Origin: Methanobacteriota archaeon
GTDB taxonomy: Archaea; Thermoplasmatota; Poseidoniia; Poseidoniales; Thalassarchaeaceae
Reading direction: 5' to 3'
Assembly (NCBI GenBank): GCA_002722735.1
Contig: PBMR01000009.1
Location: forward strand, 1-33,454
DNA length: 33,454 nucleotides
Below the pieces are notes generated by a model that worked only from the letters and a program-made list of their open reading frames with translations, did not search any database and was not told where the DNA came from. This document shows, piece by piece, positions 15,697 through 24,073 of the stretch (position 1 is its first letter; every line of letters begins with the position of its first letter). A program made the translations under genes and the position numbers.

Positions 15697-16020
15697 GTGT
15701 CGAACACTACTGACATTAGGAGGTTCCAGAGGTGGCTGCAAGCCGAACTCGCTGAAACCACTAACATCGAAGATTCGAGGGAAAGGGAGCGACGAAGGCT
15801 TCAAGTTGAGATTGCAATCGCCGAGGCGATACGTTTCAGGGAGCTAATCGAAAGATTTGGGGATAGTGTCGCAGCACCTTTCGTAGATATTGAATCTCCA
15901 ACTAGGGTAGCGAGCCAGAATGAGGTAACCGCCTCTCCAAAGGAATGTGGCGAATGCCCTTCGTGTGGTGCTGCCATGAGTCAGGATATTGACTTCTGCC
16001 CCGTATGCGGTGAGTTCTGA
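15697..16020 (+). CDS. Small protein with C-terminal zinc ribbon
   Basis: A 107-residue protein with a charged helical N-terminal part (residues about 5-55, WLQAELAETTN, RERERRRLQVEIAIAEAIRFRELIERFG) and a C-terminal C4 zinc ribbon CPSCG...FCPVCGEF ending the protein. It has no membrane segment. The zinc ribbon is of the generic double-zinc-finger kind, so function is unassigned; a small nucleic-acid-binding or adaptor protein is plausible. GTG 15697 has GGTGG four bases upstream. ATG 15675 is in another frame and stops after 12 codons. Its TGA abuts the convergent kptA stop. Confidence 0.75.
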   Translation: MSNTTDIRRFQRWLQAELAETTNIEDSRERERRRLQVEIAIAEAIRFRELIERFGDSVAAPFVDIESPTRVASQNEVTASPKECGECPSCGAAMSQDIDFCPVCGEF

Positions 16021-16710
16021 CTATTCCTCTTCGCCCCATGTTTCCCTCAAAAGAGCGAGAACTGGATCTTGCGGATCTACGATGCTTAGATACTCCCCTG
16101 GCACGTTTTCAGTCAGGTACACGGTCACGCCGGCATGCCAGATAGTCTCTCCAGTCGCCACCATCCTAGCAGTGTCAACCTCTAGTATCGTGGGGTTTGC
16201 CATATGCACCCTGCCCGCTTCAGCGGCCGTTCGGATACTGGCAGAAAGGTGTACGTGAGCCCTGCCTCCCGGATTGACACCTACTTCAAGCAGATTTCCT
16301 GCTTCTTCGGAGTCGCAGGGGTAGAATAGTGAATCCGGAATATCGCTGGTTGGCAGGTCAAGCTCTATTTCCACAGTGTGGCCGTAAGTGGCCCTGATCA
16401 TATTGCCGCGGACCTCGTACCTGCCCTTCTGGTCTGTCTCGGAAATCGCCCGGAGATGATGGGGCCGAAGCCAGTGGTGCCCCCTCTTGTTCGAGTTCTT
16501 GAACTGCCTGACGACGTCCCTGACGTCAATCCAGCCATTGATGTCCATTTCGAGGCTGAATTTCTCGGGTGCATGTCTCAGGACGAGTGCAAGCTTCCTC
16601 GCTATGCCGTCTCGTTCACCGGTCCTCATGATGAACTTACCATCAGAATTGCAGGCCGGACAAAGGTCATCATCAGAGAAATATCCATGAATTGAGCATT
16701 CCCTTATCAT
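16021..16710 (-). CDS. kptA: Probable RNA 2'-phosphotransferase Tpt1/KptA
   Basis: A 229-residue protein with an N-terminal zinc-finger-like segment (Cys5, His8, Cys17, Cys20) and the Tpt1 domain: ARKLALVLRHAP (Arg45-His46), a winged-helix lobe with NGWIDVRDVV, MIRATYGHT (Arg106, Gly110-His111) and GGRAHVHLS (Arg150, His152, His154), the expected NAD+ and RNA-phosphate site residues. Tpt1 transfers an internal RNA 2'-phosphate to NAD+, giving ADP-ribose 1''-2''-cyclic phosphate. In archaea the physiological substrate is unclear because their tRNA ligase does not leave a 2'-phosphate. Its stop abuts that of the convergent zinc-ribbon gene; it is divergent from coaBC. Confidence 0.9.
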   Translation of the reverse strand: MIRECSIHGYFSDDDLCPACNSDGKFIMRTGERDGIARKLALVLRHAPEKFSLEMDINGWIDVRDVVRQFKNSNKRGHHWLRPHHLRAISETDQKGRYEVRGNMIRATYGHTVEIELDLPTSDIPDSLFYPCDSEEAGNLLEVGVNPGGRAHVHLSASIRTAAEAGRVHMANPTILEVDTARMVATGETIWHAGVTVYLTENVPGEYLSIVDPQDPVLALLRETWGEEE

Positions 16711-16797
16711 GAGAATGGCCTATCGACACTCACTCAAGAACCCCTCGGTGAAGACTCCTGCCCCAGTCGACGCACTCATGAAGCACAGAGCGGTACC

Positions 16798-17997
16798 ATG
16801 CACGTGAGGAAGGACACCGGAGTTGGGTCCAGCAGTCGCTGCCTAGGGGGAAAAACAGTCTTACTCGCCGTTTCCGGGGGAATCGCTGCAGTTGAGTCAG
16901 TCAAACTCGCAAGGGAGCTTCGACGTCATGGGGCAACTGTCTTCAGTATGATGACAAGCAGCGCCGAGAGAGTAATCACCCCTCTAGCACTCTCCTGGGG
17001 GTCCGGCTCCGACGTTATCACAGATTGGGGGCCAGGAATGGTACAACTTGATGGCTTTGATGGGGTCCTGTTGGCACCAGCCACTCGAAACACGATTGCC
17101 AAGCATGTTCACGGTATCATCGACTCCCCCGTCATGATGGCATTGTCTGCTGCTAGGGGAAATGGAACCCCATTGTTGCTCGTCCCTTCGATGCACGACG
17201 ACCTATTCCATGACCCCGTAACGGGTGATCTGATTGATGCGTTGGAATCCGATGGGGCCGCCGTTCTTGTAGATGATTCAAGTGAAGGTCGGATTAAGCA
17301 GCCCGACGCCATTTCAATCGTTGCCGAGTTCTGTAATTTACTCAACTCCGGACTCAACAACCGTAAGAGAGTCGCCATCACCCTAGGGGCAAACAGGGCC
17401 CCCATAGATGCCGTGAGGGCGATTCAGAATGCCTCATCCGGCCAAACCGGATGGGCTATTGCAGAGCATCTCCATAGGATGGGCCACGAAATAATCTGTA
17501 TTGCCGGCAAGACCTCAGCACGGCCTTCGTTCCAATTACCCGATGTACGCAGGGATGGCACCCCAGACGGGATGCTCTCTGTTTCCCTGGAAGTCGCCAA
17601 GTCCGAGAATAAACCTGAAGCCTGGATTCATGCCGCCGCTGTGCTAGATTACTACGCGCATCCTGAGGATGGTAAGAGAGCCAGCGGAGAGGAGTCGTGG
17701 GAGCTAATCCTCAATCCCGGGCCTAAGCATATTTCCGAACTCACCCCAATAGTGGTGGGGTCCACCCGTATCGGCTTCAAGCTCGAGGTCGATGTTCCCG
17801 AGAGCACCCTAGTCCAGAGGGCGATGGAACAGATTGCTGCCTATGGGGTCGATGCCGTCGTCGCGAACCTAATGGGGGAGATGGGGGATGGGGATGCACC
17901 AAGGTGCAGGATAGTGAAGCCCGACGGCTCGATTCATTTGGTGAAGGATGACCTTGAGTTGTGTGAGGCCATTGAGGCCATCATTTCATCCAATTGA
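16798..17997 (+). CDS. coaBC: CoaBC-type phosphopantothenoylcysteine decarboxylase/synthetase, decarboxylase residues atypical
   Basis: A 399-residue two-domain protein. The CoaC-like flavoprotein half (about 18-180) has AVSGGIAAVESVKLAREL, APATRNTIAK and VPSMHDDLFHDP. The CoaB half (about 190-399) has TLGANRAPIDAVRAIQNASSG, HAAAVLDYYA and GFKLEVD. The pair converts 4'-phosphopantothenate to 4'-phosphopantetheine via the cysteine adduct in CoA synthesis. The catalytic His of CoaC, usually in a GHIxL or EHVxL segment, appears as Met81 in GMVQL, and the bacterial ACG..G.GRM lid is SSEGRIKQPD without Cys. The synthetase half looks intact. ProS follows on the same strand. Confidence 0.85.
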   Translation: MHVRKDTGVGSSSRCLGGKTVLLAVSGGIAAVESVKLARELRRHGATVFSMMTSSAERVITPLALSWGSGSDVITDWGPGMVQLDGFDGVLLAPATRNTIAKHVHGIIDSPVMMALSAARGNGTPLLLVPSMHDDLFHDPVTGDLIDALESDGAAVLVDDSSEGRIKQPDAISIVAEFCNLLNSGLNNRKRVAITLGANRAPIDAVRAIQNASSGQTGWAIAEHLHRMGHEIICIAGKTSARPSFQLPDVRRDGTPDGMLSVSLEVAKSENKPEAWIHAAAVLDYYAHPEDGKRASGEESWELILNPGPKHISELTPIVVGSTRIGFKLEVDVPESTLVQRAMEQIAAYGVDAVVANLMGEMGDGDAPRCRIVKPDGSIHLVKDDLELCEAIEAIISSN

Positions 17998-18044
17998 GCA
18001 CCTGTGAAGCAATTATTGAAGAGATTGGAGTCTGGGGGGTCATC

Positions 18045-19565
18045 ATGGCAAGTCCAGGTAAGGCCAAGCGCGGAATCCCGTCTAAGTCAGATTTCAACTC
18101 ATGGTACCCCGCTATCGTAGAAATTGCAGATTTGGTTGACAAGAGGTATCCGATTAAGGGTATGGACGTATGGAAGCCCTATGGCCTTACTACTATGACT
18201 CTGATTGATGACCTTGCTCGTTCAGAGATGGCCAGAACCGGCCATCAGGAGTATAATTTTCCATTGCTTGTACCGGGGGACCTTCTCGAAAAGGAGAACC
18301 GACTCGTCTCACGGCTCAAGGCAGCCCGTGAAGCCGGTGTGGACCCATCTGAACTGCGAATGGAGGATGAAGTTCCCGGATTCGAGAAGGAGGTCTATTG
18401 GGTCACTCATGGCGGTGCGAGCGAACTAGAGGTTCCGATGTTCTTGCGCCCTACTTCCGAGACCCCTATGTACACCATGTTTTCATTGTGGGTCAGAAGC
18501 CACGCCGACCTCCCTCTGAAGACTTTCCAGATTGTCAATACCTTCCGCTATGAGACCAAGCAGACTAGGTCCTTCATACGCGTTAGGGAGATTCACTTCT
18601 TCGAAGCCCACACAGCCCACGCGGACGAGGCTGACGCGAGTCGTCAGATCGAGGAGGATGCAGACATGGTCCAACGAATCCTTCACGATCTTTGTCTGCC
18701 TTCCATCGTTTCACAGAGACCTGTTTGGGATACATTCCCCGGCGCATGGTTCACCAAGGCTGCTGACGTGGTTATGCCAAACGGACGAACCTTGCAGGTT
18801 GCAACCTACCACCATTATCGCGACCAGTGGGCGGGCGCATTCGATTTGTCATACGAGGATTCAGATGGACAGACTAAACTCTGCCACCAAACCACATTCG
18901 GTATGTCTGAGAGGCTGTTAGGGGCAGTTGTTGGGGTGCATGGTGACGACAATGGACTAATCCTTCCCCCTTCGGTAGCGCCTTATCAGGTCATTTTGAT
19001 GCCCATTGCCGTCCACGCTGACAAAGGCGTATTGCCAGCCGTGAATGAACTGGCTGATATTCTCACTTCCGCCGGCCTGAGGGTCAAGATCGACGACCGG
19101 GATGTCAGGCCCGGGGTGAAGCACTATGACTGGGAGATCAAAGGGGCTCCAATCAGACTGGAACTTGGTCCGCGAGACCTCTCGGAAGGGAAATGCGTCA
19201 TCTCGTTGAGAACGGGGGGCAAAGAGGAAGTCCCCTTGGACGGGATTTCTTCCACTATATCTGGCGCGCTGAATTCTCTTGCAGATGAGCTCCGAGCACG
19301 CGCCAACACTACTCTTGTGGACCGTATTAGACCTCTTCCTTCGATAGAAGGCATTGAGGGAAACTTCGAATTCACAGAGCAACTTGAGGTTGGGATTGTT
19401 TACGAACTCGCCTTCGACGGCAGCGACTCTGATGCAGAAGTCTTGGAGAAATTGACTGGTTTGACCCTATTGGGGGATTGCGACAAATCCTTTGACGAAC
19501 CTCGCCCTTGTGCCATTACAGGCAAGTTAACTCAAAGGAGGCAGCATGTCGCCCGTATGTACTGA
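18045..19565 (+). CDS. proS: Prolyl-tRNA synthetase, archaeal/eukaryotic type
   Basis: A 506-residue class II synthetase. DFNSWYPAIVEIADL near the N-terminus, LRPTSETPMY, motif-2 FRYETKQTRSFIRVREIHFFEAHTAHA and the motif-3 region FGMSERLLGAVVGVHGDDNGL-like stretch are present, followed by the anticodon-binding domain (VILMPIAVHAD, VKIDDRD..PGVK..DWE.KG.P.R.E.GPRDL) and the archaeal-type C-terminal domain with Cys residues and the ending ARMY. It charges tRNA-Pro. ATG 18045 has GGGGGGT four bases before it and matches family N-termini; TTG 17994 overlapping coaBC is unlikely. The 3' end overlaps the convergent membrane-protein gene by 39 bases. Confidence 0.96.
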   Translation: MASPGKAKRGIPSKSDFNSWYPAIVEIADLVDKRYPIKGMDVWKPYGLTTMTLIDDLARSEMARTGHQEYNFPLLVPGDLLEKENRLVSRLKAAREAGVDPSELRMEDEVPGFEKEVYWVTHGGASELEVPMFLRPTSETPMYTMFSLWVRSHADLPLKTFQIVNTFRYETKQTRSFIRVREIHFFEAHTAHADEADASRQIEEDADMVQRILHDLCLPSIVSQRPVWDTFPGAWFTKAADVVMPNGRTLQVATYHHYRDQWAGAFDLSYEDSDGQTKLCHQTTFGMSERLLGAVVGVHGDDNGLILPPSVAPYQVILMPIAVHADKGVLPAVNELADILTSAGLRVKIDDRDVRPGVKHYDWEIKGAPIRLELGPRDLSEGKCVISLRTGGKEEVPLDGISSTISGALNSLADELRARANTTLVDRIRPLPSIEGIEGNFEFTEQLEVGIVYELAFDGSDSDAEVLEKLTGLTLLGDCDKSFDEPRPCAITGKLTQRRQHVARMY

Positions 19566-20117
19566 TTTCTTCCTGACGAAAAAGCCAATCAGGGCCAATG
19601 AGGAAAATAGGGCCAGCAGAACCCCATCAGCCATGCCGATTTCCATCGGCTGGGCCCAAGCATCGACGGTATGCAATTTTTCCCAACTGTAGGCCTCCGT
19701 CCAAACCAACCTTGTATTTCCATATTCTGGATTACAAATGTAATTCATATCGGCCATTCCAATCGAGCACAGAATCGAACCCCCGCCGAATAATACGTTA
19801 AAGCCGACACCGAGGATACCAAGAACTCCAAGGGTTAGTGGGATCAACCTCGTCTTTCCCTTAGCCATTCCCTTCTCTCCGGACTTCAATATGCCCAGTT
19901 CGGGTTGGAAGTCCGGAAGGCTAACGCTTGGGGATAGGTCCCCCGTTTGCTGGGGGGTCGCAGGGGTCTCGATTTCTGGGGCAAACACCCCAAGCCCCTC
20001 CAGACCCTCTCTACCATAGATTCTCTCTGCCAAGGCATAAAGACTGGGGTTACCTTCGATTTCAGATGGTTCGATGTTGCCATCGAGCAGCCGCTTAACC
20101 GCGTCAGGGTCATCCAT
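19527..20117 (-). CDS. Small membrane protein of unknown function
   Basis: A 196-residue protein. The N-terminal half is soluble, with a short helical part (MDDPDAVKRLLDGNIEPSE) and a Pro/Ser-rich stretch. Two membrane segments follow, about residues 91-111 (LIPLTLGVLGILGVGFNVLFGG) and 163-182 (VLLALFSSLALIGFFV). The loop between them (about 50 residues) is probably extracytoplasmic and contains two cysteines (SILCSIG, NYICNPEYG) that could form a disulfide. No family is recognised. It lies downstream of the transketolase genes on the same strand after a 52-base gap, and overlaps proS at the 3' end. Confidence 0.65.
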   Translation of the reverse strand: MDDPDAVKRLLDGNIEPSEIEGNPSLYALAERIYGREGLEGLGVFAPEIETPATPQQTGDLSPSVSLPDFQPELGILKSGEKGMAKGKTRLIPLTLGVLGILGVGFNVLFGGGSILCSIGMADMNYICNPEYGNTRLVWTEAYSWEKLHTVDAWAQPMEIGMADGVLLALFSSLALIGFFVRKKSVHTGDMLPPLS

Positions 20118-20169
20118 TCAGTATGATTCTCGCCATCCCGACCCCTATGAAATGAACGCATTATGGTAT

Positions 20170-21129
20170 TCAGGAGACGGCGTTTCTCCTGCTGATGGAA
20201 CGCTTCGCAGCATTGGAGATCCCAGTTGGGGTCAGCCCTACTGCCTCCATGAGGTCATCTGTGCCCCCACTCTCGCCGAATCTGTCAGCCACACCGACCA
20301 TCTCCAAGGGAGTTGGCCGATTGAGCGACAGCCATTCTGCCACGGCGCCCCCCAATCCTCCGAACGTGATGTGATCCTCCGCGGTGACCAAGCAACCACA
20401 CCTTTCAGAGAGTCTGTCAATCAGTTGATTATCCAAGGGTTTGATGGTGTGCATGTCAACAACTGTGGACTCTATTCCCTCATCGGATAGGTCGGAAGCC
20501 GCATTTAGCGCCATCTCGACCATAACCCCGCAGGCCAGAATGGCGACATCACTACCTTCCCTGAGTACGCTGCCTCGACCAATTCTCAGATGTTCCATGT
20601 TTTCATAATCGTATTGACGCATGGTCTTATTCCTCGCAGTGCGCATGTACGAGGGCCCACCCATCTCCACCAGTTGTATCGTCAATTCCTCCGCAGAAAT
20701 GTCATCGCAGGGATGAATCACAGTCATTCCCGGAATGGTCCGGTAAATTGCCAAGTCCTCTATCGCTTGCGCACTGCTACCGTCTGAACCCGTGTGAATT
20801 CCACCATGACTGCCACAGATATGGACAGGCAGTCCGGGTCGGGCGATACCATTCCTGATTTGTTCGAAAGCGCGTTCAGTGAAGATCGCGAAAGTGCTAG
20901 CGAATGGAATCTTCCCAGAGGAAGCCATTCCTGCGGCTACAAGCATCATGTTCTGCTCGGCTATGCCGAGGGACACCGTCCTCTCTGGATACTCTGATCG
21001 GAATAGGCAGGACTTGGTCGATTTCCCGAGATCTGCCTCCAGAACCACCACCCGCGGATCCTCTGCGATTCTCAGCAAAGCACGGCCATAGCCATCTCTA
21101 GAAGCGCACGATTCAGGGGGCGCGCTCAT
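20170..21129 (-). CDS. Transketolase, C-terminal subunit
   Basis: A 319-residue protein equal to the Pyr and C-terminal domains of transketolase: LEADLGKST near residue 33, SLGIAEQNM with the cofactor-activating glutamate about residue 78, FAIFTERAFEQIRN, and a C-terminal domain with VVDMHTIKPLD and TAEDHITFGGLGG. Together with the N-terminal subunit it forms a TPP-dependent enzyme that moves two-carbon units between sugar phosphates. In archaea lacking the oxidative pentose phosphate route this provides ribose 5-phosphate or erythrose 4-phosphate. Its ATG overlaps the TGA of the N-terminal subunit gene by four bases (ATGA). Confidence 0.93.
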   Translation of the reverse strand: MSAPPESCASRDGYGRALLRIAEDPRVVVLEADLGKSTKSCLFRSEYPERTVSLGIAEQNMMLVAAGMASSGKIPFASTFAIFTERAFEQIRNGIARPGLPVHICGSHGGIHTGSDGSSAQAIEDLAIYRTIPGMTVIHPCDDISAEELTIQLVEMGGPSYMRTARNKTMRQYDYENMEHLRIGRGSVLREGSDVAILACGVMVEMALNAASDLSDEGIESTVVDMHTIKPLDNQLIDRLSERCGCLVTAEDHITFGGLGGAVAEWLSLNRPTPLEMVGVADRFGESGGTDDLMEAVGLTPTGISNAAKRSISRRNAVS

Positions 21130-21941
21130 GCCAACTCCTCCAAAGCCAAGCCGAGCTCCTCATCTGTGGGGGCCTTGCCATGAAAGGCTGGGTTGTTTTC
21201 CATGAAGGAGACTCCTTTGCCCTTGATCGTGTTGGCGACTATGGCAACAGGTCTTTCCTGAGTATTTGCAGCCCAGTCAATTACACCTACCACTGAAGCT
21301 AGGTCGTGCCCGTCGACTTCCTTGACATCCCACCCAAAGGAAGAGAACTTAGCGGCGATATCGCCAATCTCCATTTGGGCATCTATGAAGCTATCATTTT
21401 GAATCCCATTCCTATCGATAATTACCTTCAGGTTCGTGGCGTTATGGTGTGATGCAGCCATTGCGGCCTCCCAGACCTGACCTTCTTGGGTCTCACCGTC
21501 GCCAACCATCACCCAGACCAGTCTGTTGCTACCATCCATCTTTGCTGCGATGGCACAACCCAAACCGAATGACATCCCCATTCCAAGGCTCCCACCGGAG
21601 AAGTCTACACCAGCAGTCCAACGCATGTCAACATGGCCTTGGCAGATTGATCCAAGCTTTCTGAAGCTCATGATGTCGGACTCAGCGAGGATGCCCATTT
21701 GGTGGAGGACAGCATACATCGCAGGGCTAGCATGCCCTTTGCTCAGAATGAACCGATCGCGGTCTTCCCATTCGGGTTCGTCGACCCTGAAGCTCAGGTT
21801 GGTTCCATACAGGGCGACCATGAGGTCGATAGCAGAGAGCGAGCCACCAGGATGCCCCGAGCCTGCTGCATTCGTCATTCTGACTATGTCCTTCCTGCAT
21901 TTCCTAGCCATTTCAGTCAGTTCATCGAGACTGAGTCGCAT
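21126..21941 (-). CDS. Transketolase, N-terminal subunit
   Basis: A 271-residue protein equal to the TPP-binding domain of transketolase. GSGHPGGSLSAID (residues about 27-39), SKGHASPAMYAVLH, GSLGMGMSFGLGCAIAAK and the metal/TPP motif GDGETQEGQVWEA are all in place, and the C-terminus has NTIKGKGVSFMENNPAFHGK. It works with the C-terminal subunit encoded next. The two-gene arrangement is common in archaea and some bacteria. ATG 21941 is the only reasonable start. The promoter must lie within 21942-22064, shared divergently with mqnE. Confidence 0.94.
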   Translation of the reverse strand: MRLSLDELTEMARKCRKDIVRMTNAAGSGHPGGSLSAIDLMVALYGTNLSFRVDEPEWEDRDRFILSKGHASPAMYAVLHQMGILAESDIMSFRKLGSICQGHVDMRWTAGVDFSGGSLGMGMSFGLGCAIAAKMDGSNRLVWVMVGDGETQEGQVWEAAMAASHHNATNLKVIIDRNGIQNDSFIDAQMEIGDIAAKFSSFGWDVKEVDGHDLASVVGVIDWAANTQERPVAIVANTIKGKGVSFMENNPAFHGKAPTDEELGLALEELA

Positions 21942-22017
21942 TTGTCCAAGCCCCCTGACGATTTCGATGCAATCAGGCTATTGATGGTTTTCAACCGCGC
22001 TACACCGTGGTACCTAG

Positions 22018-22025
22018 ATATAATT
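22018..22025 (+). promoter_or_regulatory. Probable TATA box of the mqnE-mqnA unit
   Basis: ATATAATT lies about 44 bases before ATG 22065. Initiation near 22048 leaves a short leader with GGAG at 22058-22061, which favours 22065 over the upstream in-frame ATG 21984. Confidence 0.45.
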
Positions 22026-22064
22026 GGGTTCAAATCCTACTGTCGACCCGTTCTGTCGGAGCCC

Positions 22065-23267
22065 ATGCTGATTGCCGATCAATCTGCAAATTCGGGATGG
22101 AGGCACAGACTCTCCGAGATGGAGATCCCAATCACCGTAGGACGAGACTCGACACTCAGTCGAACGCTCAAGGGAGTTATCCGAGGCCGTAGAATCACTG
22201 CGGATGAAGGTATCGTATTACACAATCACAACTCCTTCGCAGGTCTATGCGCACTAGCCGACATGATCAAGCGCTCTAGATACGGCGATCACGTTTACTT
22301 CAATGACAATCTTCACATTAACCCCACCAATATCTGTACTTTGGCGTGCAGGTTCTGCGCTTTTCGTAAGGGCCTACGCCATCACGAATCCTATGCCCTT
22401 TCACCGGAGGAGTTCGTCTCCCGAATAGAGTCTTGCGGGACATCTATCGATGAGGTCCACGCTGTCGGGGGCCTGCATCCCCAGTGGACCATTAACCACT
22501 ATGCTGAAATATTCAGATCAATCAAGGCTCGTTTTCCCGGAATCCACATCAAGTCACTCACTGCTGTCGAGATCAAGCACATTGCCATCAGATCCGGGTT
22601 GAGCATCAGAGAGACTCTTGGAGCCCTGAAAGAAGCCGGCCTGGGTTCCTTGCCCGGTGGGGGGGCCGAGATTCTGGTCGATTCGGTCAGAGACCGGATT
22701 TGCCGTGGCAAGGAGCTTTCTGAAGAGTATCTGGAAATACACGGAACCGCCCATTCATTGGGGATTCCAACTAACTGCACCATGCTCTTCGGAACTGTGG
22801 AGGAAATAGTGGATCGAATGACTCATCTCGATACCCTCAGGATTCAACAGGATGCCTCGGGGGGTTTCCAGTGCTTCGTCCCCTACCCATTCCTTCCCGA
22901 CAAGGCACGCCTTCCCGAAGCACGATTGGCATCGGCCAACGAGATCATTCGGGTAATCGCAACTTCTAGGATAATGTTGGACAATATCCCGCACATCAAA
23001 GCATACAGAATGAACTTGGGTGATGCTTTGGCTTCAATTGCCATCAACTCTGGGGCAGACGATATTGATGGAACGGTTGGGCACGAGGAGATAATGCACG
23101 AGGCAGGTAGCACCACTAGGTCGGACTTCAGCGAGCGGGAACTCGCCCGGCTGGTTATTTCATCGGGACTTGTTCCTGTGAAGCGAGACTCGACTTATTC
23201 GTCCCTCCGTATAATCGGTGAAAATGAACGAACCAATATACTCCAGCCCCTTGCTAGCCCGGTGTAG
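22065..23267 (+). CDS. mqnE: Aminofutalosine synthase, radical SAM enzyme MqnE
   Basis: A 400-residue radical SAM protein. The cluster motif is Cys91-x3-Cys95-x2-Cys98 in NICTLACRFCAF, preceded by HINPTN. Further on come AVGGLHP, HIKSLTAVEI, SLPGGGAEIL, TNCTMLFGTVEE and LDNIPHIKAY, which point to MqnE rather than MqnC or the cofactor F420 enzyme CofH. MqnE joins 3-(1-carboxyvinyloxy)benzoate (from MqnA) with SAM to make aminofutalosine, the second step of futalosine-route menaquinone synthesis. The frame stays open back to 21699, inside tktA on the other strand; that extension is rejected. ATG 22065 or 22119 is most likely. MqnA follows after 8 bases. Confidence 0.87.
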   Translation: MLIADQSANSGWRHRLSEMEIPITVGRDSTLSRTLKGVIRGRRITADEGIVLHNHNSFAGLCALADMIKRSRYGDHVYFNDNLHINPTNICTLACRFCAFRKGLRHHESYALSPEEFVSRIESCGTSIDEVHAVGGLHPQWTINHYAEIFRSIKARFPGIHIKSLTAVEIKHIAIRSGLSIRETLGALKEAGLGSLPGGGAEILVDSVRDRICRGKELSEEYLEIHGTAHSLGIPTNCTMLFGTVEEIVDRMTHLDTLRIQQDASGGFQCFVPYPFLPDKARLPEARLASANEIIRVIATSRIMLDNIPHIKAYRMNLGDALASIAINSGADDIDGTVGHEEIMHEAGSTTRSDFSERELARLVISSGLVPVKRDSTYSSLRIIGENERTNILQPLASPV

Positions 23268-23275
23268 GTAGTAAT

Positions 23276-24073
23276 ATGTCTTGGCGACGTGTTCTCGGTA
23301 GGGTCGCGTTCGTCAATTGCGATCCCGTATTTTCATTCTTGGAGGATCGTTGGAATATCCTATCCGCTCCTCCAGCGTGGCTAACTGGTCATTTGCTCAG
23401 GAGGGACTGCCTTACAGCCCCAATTCCTACTTCTGATTACGCACTTCACTCCGATGAACTGCTCTTGGTGCCTGACCTCGGTATCGTCAGCAATGGGCAA
23501 GTTGGATCGGTTCTGCTCTTTGGAAGTAGGCCGATCGAATCCATGAGGGACATCGCTCTGCCCTCGGACTCCTCAACGTCGAAATCCTTGCTGAAATGGA
23601 TTCTCCGTGAAAGAAACTTCGATCCTAAATTTTTGGAGATGGGGCCCGACATAGGGATGATGCTGGGCGATTGCGACGGGGCTTTGCTCATCGGTGATCG
23701 AGCCTTGTCCGCTGCTAGTAGTGACCCTGAACTAGTACAGCTAGATTTAGGGGCCGAATGGACCCAGAAGACGGGGCTTCCCATGGTTTTCGGCGTTTTC
23801 GCTGCCAGAAGGGACTCGCCTGTAGAACTTGTGAGGGAGGCCCATGATGATATGGTCGAACAGTATGTGAAATTCCAGAGGGACTCCAATGTCAGAGATG
23901 CTGTAATCGGTGCAGCGGCCGAGAGCATAGGTTTCTCCAGAGAAAGGATGGATGCCTACTTCGAGCAAGAGGTCAGCAATGTTCTGGATACTAGCAGCAT
24001 CTTGGGCTTGACGCTATTCCTCAACGAGGTTTGTGGGATGAAAGAAGAACCAACCTGGTTCGTTTCAAACTAA
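23276..24073 (+). CDS. mqnA: Chorismate dehydratase MqnA
   Basis: A 265-residue periplasmic-binding-protein-like fold enzyme. RVLGRVAFVNCDPVF at the N-terminus matches the family's .lG.i.y.N..P.f; CLTAPIPTSDYALH, IALPSDSSTS, GALLIGDRAL and GLPMVFGVFAARRD are in the expected order. MqnA dehydrates chorismate to 3-(1-carboxyvinyloxy)benzoate, the committed step of the futalosine pathway. It is probably cotranscribed with mqnE. Its stop overlaps the stop of the convergent HEAT-repeat gene by four bases. Confidence 0.88.
   Translation: MSWRRVLGRVAFVNCDPVFSFLEDRWNILSAPPAWLTGHLLRRDCLTAPIPTSDYALHSDELLLVPDLGIVSNGQVGSVLLFGSRPIESMRDIALPSDSSTSKSLLKWILRERNFDPKFLEMGPDIGMMLGDCDGALLIGDRALSAASSDPELVQLDLGAEWTQKTGLPMVFGVFAARRDSPVELVREAHDDMVEQYVKFQRDSNVRDAVIGAAAESIGFSRERMDAYFEQEVSNVLDTSSILGLTLFLNEVCGMKEEPTWFVSN

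Noticed and set aside
22024-22041. tRNA T-arm-like string GGGTTCAAATCC
   Set aside because: No matching D-arm, anticodon arm or acceptor strand is found upstream on the plus strand; the T-stem has a mismatch and a G-U; a D-arm-like string nearby is on the opposite strand.
21699-22064. 122-residue N-terminal extension of MqnE
   Set aside because: It would overlap tktA by 243 bases and shows no similarity to the family; a TATA-like element at 22018 supports ATG 22065.
22065-23267. Assignment as CofH/CofG (F420) or MqnC
   Set aside because: PGGGAE, TMLFGTVEE and LDNIPHIKAY fit MqnE best, and mqnA follows at once.
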